Assembly (NCBI GenBank): GCA_001586965.3
Contig: LUCW03000060.1
Location: 65,001-110,000, forward strand
Direction of reading: 5' to 3'
DNA length: 45,000 nt
DNA from: Sphaeroforma sirkka
Lineage: Eukaryota > Opisthokonta > Ichthyosporea > Ichthyophonida
Under the pieces are notes generated by a model. It saw nothing but the letters and a program-made list of their open reading frames with translations. It had not been told where the DNA came from and searched no databases. This document shows, in pieces, positions 40,101 through 45,000 of the stretch. The stretch's first letter is position 1. Each line of letters opens with the position of its first letter. Made by a program: the position numbers and the translations under genes.

Positions 40101-43100
40101 GTACAGCTGTCCGGCATATATAAAGATATCGATAAATCGATAAGTAGATAGATAAAAAGATATAGATATACATACATACATACATATACACAAAACAAAA
40201 AAATATACGTAAATGCGTGTATGTAAATGTGTATATATACATGTATACTACATGTAATAAAAATATGTACACACACACATATATATATATAAAAGGTTGT
40301 ATAAACATGTGCATACATACGTATTTACACAATGAAAAAAACTCGAGGTTCGTGTCGATATTTAAGCAATACTGCATAATATGCTGTACATACGCTTGTT
40401 TGAGCATATAGGTGCTAAATATAGTGTTGACTACGATATATATATATATATATATACATTTACGTATATACATATACACGTAATCCACATTGTATATACT
40501 TGTACACAGCTATAAATATATATTAGATACATGTATGTATTGATGTATTAATGCATATTATGCCTTATATACGCTAGTGTCCGTGCGCAAGTGATTCGTT
40601 GACTACGTGCTTAACAATACACGTAATGAATATACTAAAAAAACAGTTATAAATATACAATAGACATGTATATATTGGTGTATTAATGCATTATATGCCG
40701 AATATACGACAATGTGCGTGTGTAAGTAACACCTTTGGGGTTGGTTACAACGTAGTATAGGTGTATGCATGCAGCAGGCAAGCAGAGTATAATCCATACG
40801 AATATGATCATATGTGCAGCTACAAATATACATGTATAAATCGCAATATGAACACGCTCTCAACACAGCAGTACCGCACTTACCACCTGGTTGGTTGGGC
40901 TTCTCAGCCAATACGGTCTGCCTATACACATACACATTCACACACATATATGTATGTATATGTATATAAATGTATATATATATATATAGATATATATATA
41001 TAAATTAAAGTATATATTGAATTATAAATGCACATTACAGCAATTTTCATAACATACGCAATTTTGGGTGTGCAAGTAATCAATTTTAAGTATTGATTAC
41101 AAAGTGTTGTAGGTATGTGCACACGCAAAATCGGTTGAGTAAACCATACAAATATGAACATAATTAAAGCTGCAAGTATACATGTCATATTCGCAGGTTG
41201 TTGAGTATTCTCGCCCATATAGGTCAGGTTGTACATATATACATAAACACACACACACAGGTATATATAGTAAGACACTCGTATGTATTGGATTATTAGT
41301 TCATAATATACGCAATTTGAGTGTGCATGTAATAACCTATTTATTGACTACAAAGTGTTTCAGGTATGTGCATAACATATAAGTAGATCGATTGTATAAA
41401 CAAATATATATGAACATCAATGTAGCTGCAAGTATAGAAGCATGACTTGCAAGATGCACACGCTCTTGACACAGCAGTATCGCACTCACCATCAGGTTGG
41501 TTGGCATTCTCAGTCATCACGGTCTGACTGCACTCATATACACATACACTTATATATATTTAAATACACAATATGAATATATATTCATTACCAAAGGTAT
41601 AAATGTATATATTAGATACATAACTTTCCGTGCGCAAGTAATGCCTCAAGTATTGACTATAAAAAGTTATAGGTATGTGCACACAGTAACAAGCGATTGT
41701 ATAAACCATATAAATATGATCATAATTGTAGCTACAGTTGTACATGTATTACTCACAATATATATACGATACGCTCTTGGCAGAGTAGTACCGCACTTAC
41801 CACCGGGTTGGTTGGCCTTCTCAGCCATTAAAGTCTCCTCTCGCTGAATGAACACCCACGCCAAGAACCCATATGCTTCTTCCCATGCAGCCATGATCTC
41901 AGGCGTAGCTGCGTCCCCCAGTGTGTCCTTGATAGACCACAGTAGGTTCTCCCCTACAATGCCATAGTGTTCGGGCAGTACGTCTAGACTCACGTGCTTC
42001 TGTGCAATGCGTTCAACGGCTTCGGCCAGCATGCCCAGGTCGTCAATGTAGAGTGCGTAAGCGTGTACGGCACAACTCAGTCCCCATGGCTATGGGCATA
42101 GGATAGGTGCAGTTTGTAAATACGTTAAGCCATACGCCATTCACTTTTAGAATGAACAATTCAGAACACAACAATATATTGGATGAAACCAGGGTTCTAC
42201 GGCATGTGTATAGAAGGAAAACCGCTACTAGGTATGTCTAGTTATATTCGTTGCTATATTTGTAATCTGATAGGCGGGTACAGTTTTTGACTCATAACTC
42301 ACCTGCATAGCCTTTCCGTCCTTATTGGGCACTTGATGCGAGGGGTTAAATAGCTCAGCGACCTCTGGGTGGTTGGAAAACATTCTCTTGTACATGTTTG
42401 CGGCAATGTCGTATCCATGCACCTCTAGGACGGGGGCACAGCTCTTTACAATGTCACTGTTTCGAAGAAATTGAGAAGTGATGAATGCCTGGATGGTTTT
42501 TGAGGGCTCTTGGATTTAAAGTGATATAGTTTATGTAAGCCGAGTATGCTAGTTCTCGTGCACACACTGTACTTTGATGGTTTGATGGGATTTGACGAGC
42601 ACAAGCTAGCAGTAGTTTAGAGTTCTGAGCCCACTCAACGATAGATATGTATTTATATATGTATACCTCATTAATCCACATCCCTCACCGAGTTTGTGGA
42701 TTTGAATTCACCGATACTTTTGTTTATCAATAACTTACACAATCAAAAGCTTGAATGTAAACGGCTCTACACATAACGTTTCTAGAAAAACTAAATTTCC
42801 ATCTAATAGCACTACGTTGATGATGCTGTAAAGATATAAAGATTGAAAGAAAGCCAGTGCAGATGCATGTCCGATGTACAATTAAATTCAAATAAAGCAT
42901 AAATAAATTAAATATTAAGGTAGGTTAAAATATAAATAAATCAAATAAACTCGGGTTAATTCAGCTAAGTATCTACATGGGCAACGAGTCACATACATGG
43001 TCTTCTGCGACAACGGCGGGGCCTCCGCTTTTGGCGCTTGTGTTGCGTGGAAGAACCGGCTCATCATGCTGGTAGCGGGTGCAGCTGTACGCAGCTGAGA

Positions 43101-43154
43101 AACCAGAGGACGATGGGCAAACGCCGTCCTGGCCACGGTACGTAGCGCATTCAT
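37193..43154 (-). CDS. Flavohemoglobin (nitric oxide dioxygenase) with mitochondrial presequence
   Basis: Seven exons: 43154-42997, 42456-42303, 42089-41801, 39767-39550, 39122-38841, 38136-37997 and 37301-37193. They sum to 1350 nt, 449 residues plus TAG, with GT-AG borders and matching phases throughout. Residues 1-50 are Arg/Ala/Ser-rich without acidic residues until the end (M-N-A-L-R-T-V-A-R-T-A-F; R-F-F-H-A-T), a mitochondrial-type presequence. Globin domain: Tyr75 (B10), probable Gln104 (E7), proximal His136 in R-I-A-Q-K-H, Tyr146, and Glu near 188. FAD domain: R-N-Y-S 255-258. NAD domain: G-V-G-I-T-P 325-330, F-C-G-P 412-415 and F-F-G-P 440-443. The family oxidises NO to nitrate using O2 and NAD(P)H with heme and FAD. 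All three modules are complete, so I infer an active enzyme, probably in the mitochondrial matrix. The start is the first ATG of the exon. Lengths without the presequence match the usual ~400 residues. Confidence 0.95.
38163..38745. repeat. 35-bp minisatellite in intron 5 of the flavohemoglobin gene
   Basis: About 16 head-to-tail copies of a unit like GATGTTAAGTTAGAAGACAT followed by TTGATTATAGATGAA. Higher-order pairing of variants (GACGATG/GGAGATG) is visible between 38350 and 38620. It fills most of the 704-bp intron 38137-38840. Confidence 0.95.
40150..40300. repeat. Microsatellite-rich part of intron 3
   Basis: Short GATA, CATA and TA runs, including ACACACACATATATATATAT near 40270. A further TA run lies at about 40436-40455. 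No coding signal. Confidence 0.7.
40560..41846. repeat. ~304-bp tandem repeats in intron 3 carrying copies of the exon 3 end
   Basis: At least four units lie head to tail. Each has a T-rich part with AAGTATTGACTA-like and GTATGTGCACA motifs, then a copy of the end of exon 3 with its donor. Donor copies (minus strand) occur at about 41800 (the real exon 3, GTAAGT), 41489 (GTGAGT) and 40880 (GTAAGT). A decayed copy without a donor lies near 41190. Spacing is about 311, 295 and 310. The exon-like parts encode A-E-K-A-N-Q-P-G-G, T-E-N-A-N-Q-P-D-G and A-E-K-P-N-Q-P-G-G. Confidence 0.85.
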
Positions 43155-45000
43155 TATAGATTATTCAAAGGAATCTACTTGTGTAGTGTGTATGTGTCTG
43201 TCCAGATACAAACCAGTGTGGAGTGTGGAGTGTGGACTGTGGAATGAATAGCTTTGTCGGACAGTCATAAAGCTATTTATCACTTTTATTTAGTTAAAAA
43301 AAATAGAGACTGCACTGGACCTCTGCCCTCTGGAGACATTATTACCAAATATATCCAATTCGTACGAATATACATATGCGACTACGCAAGCGCTTGCCAA
43401 ATGCCAATTGCCATGGCAGTGGCCAGTTACACTGTTGCAGACTTGGAAGTAAGTTGCAGAATGCAGGATTGCAGGCCCAGTGCCTACTATGAGCCTATGA
43501 AGGTTGTGGTACAATTTCGTTTTTACCGATTATACCCTAAAAATACAACATCATAGCCTCCACCGACCACCATATGAGTCCATGACCAGTCGTCACCAGA
43601 GGCTCTGCGAGTCACTACTCACTACTCACTACTGTCGAAACTATCACTTGAAATGTGTCGTTATATTTTTTTGTTGTATTTTAAGTGACGGTTTTATTTA
43701 ACCAAAAGTTTTCCGTATCGTTCCATGGAACCAAGTGAGAGTACAACTGTATTGATAATGATTGGGTTATATTGTACCAGATGGCGGAGAAATTTACACA
43801 TTAGATTCTATTGAATACGTTTGCTCATTTGGTTTATTATTTCTTATCATCAAATAAAATCGGACCCGTCGGCGACTCGGCGCTCTTGCTCTGGTTTTAT
43901 TATTAAAAACATAACCAACAAGGGCTTTGATTTATTTTTATCGTTTGTGTGCAGGTTGTGGCACAGCGCAACTCACTGCTGAGAGCTGACTGCAACACAG
44001 ATATATAAACCCTAAAACCCTAAAACTATTTATTTGTAAAAACAATTTAAAAAAAATACGCTGACTAGTTGAGTACAACAGAGAGATCATATTAGTTTAA
44101 AAAAAAAAGATAAAATAGTATTTTTTAAAACAAAAATTAGTTTACACCGACGGTTCGACGTGTCCGAAAATAGATGAAACTATTTATTGATACAGTACAT
44201 ACTCTTGTTTCTGTATTTGGGTTTTTAAAAAAAAAACATCCAGAGAAGATTGAAGAATGAAGGTTCTGTCACGAAGTCATGGACTCATGAGAATTGAGTC
44301 TCATGAGTCGTGACTCATCTGTGGGCCTGTAGCCTTGTGCCAAGAGGCTATGCAGTATGTATGCACTACATATGTGCATACTTGTGAAAATAGTACCGGT
44401 ATTGTACTGAAGTCTAGACTCTGGGGCTCTGGGGCCTCTGTTTGTTGTTTAGATAAAGTCATAATTGATGTATGTATGGTGCTGTTAATAAATACATAAC
44501 TGCTTCTTGTACATAGAGTATGTATACAGTGCTGGGGGGAGTCTGCCGGCGGGGATGTATATTTTGGCACACTTCTCGAAGATGTTATGAAATCCAAATC
44601 CTATTTATTTATCAATTGTTGCTGGCCAATGTATGTCACCTCGTTAATTCTTCACATGCTTCTTACTATCCCGATATTAAATTCAAGTTCAACGAGGTGT
44701 TGCGGGTCGATATCAATGCCTTTCTTGGAATCGGGGATTGATTCGATAGTGAATAGCTATTAAAAAGTTATGCAACTTGCACTATGCATGTCAATTCAAC
44801 GGTAGATACAACCATACTTAATTTTGAAGCTAATATGTATCAATGAACTTCGAATGATACATGCTAACGATATAGTTTAGTCTCAGGCATCTATTAAGAG
44901 TGTACAGTACATGACTGACAACAGATTCGAGTTTACATGGAATTGCCTAGTATCGTGTATTTATAGAATTGCAGATTCCTGTCGACAACATGTGTGACGA
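43155..45000. other. Upstream of flavohemoglobin; no gene identified
   Basis: The promoter of the minus-strand flavohemoglobin should lie just above 43154; I see no motif I would name. 43550-44450 contains short direct repeats (CACTACTCACTACTCACTAC near 43612; GACTCATGAG-type runs near 44280-44325) and CCCTAAAACCCTAAAAC at 44009. The open frames here are short and show no recognisable protein. Confidence 0.4.

Noticed and set aside
44009..44026. Telomere-like CCCTAAAA repeats
   Set aside because: Only two imperfect units are present, within internal AT-rich sequence.

Overview
This is nuclear eukaryotic DNA. It has spliceosomal introns (GTGAGT, GTAAGT and GTATGT donors, clean AG acceptors), long AT-rich introns and spacers, micro- and minisatellites, and nested LTR retrotransposons. 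The gene set (a 7TM protein fused to an RGS domain, ankyrin exons beside a protein kinase, a flavohemoglobin with a mitochondrial presequence) fits a unicellular eukaryote. An ichthyosporean-type unicellular holozoan is my best guess, held at low to moderate confidence because no rRNA or clear phylogenetic marker is present.

Layout. 1-2118: no firm gene; a 98-bp minisatellite lies at 1296-1905. 2119-5539 (+): ankyrin exons, one repeat per exon, one of them tandemly duplicated and decaying. 6112-8258 (+): a kinase domain followed by a cysteine-rich RING/IBR-like tail, broken by a stop codon and several frameshifts; with the ankyrin exons it may be one ANK-kinase-zinc-finger pseudogene. 9102-11175 (-): three exons of a multi-span membrane receptor with a C-terminal RGS domain, convergent with the kinase. 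12180-17180: AT-rich, repeat-dominated DNA with a large palindrome and a possible TIR element.

17187-36013 is a retrotransposon nest of one Ty3/gypsy family: a plus-strand gag fragment joined head-to-head to a minus-strand pol fragment (itself hit by a solo LTR of a second family); a deleted plus-strand element (22500-34187) into which a longer minus-strand element (23949-31748) inserted with a CCGA target duplication, and into which a solo LTR (32210-32808) inserted with a GAAT duplication; and a further minus-strand gag fragment (34188-36013). Every copy is defective. A tRNA-like sequence lies antisense in gag in three copies.

37193-43154 (-) is the best gene in the window: a complete seven-exon flavohemoglobin (449 aa, all splice phases agree) with a mitochondrial-type presequence. 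Its third intron is built of ~304-bp tandem repeats that each carry a copy of the end of exon 3 and usually its 5' splice site; its fifth intron carries a 35-bp minisatellite. 43155-45000 shows no gene I can support.
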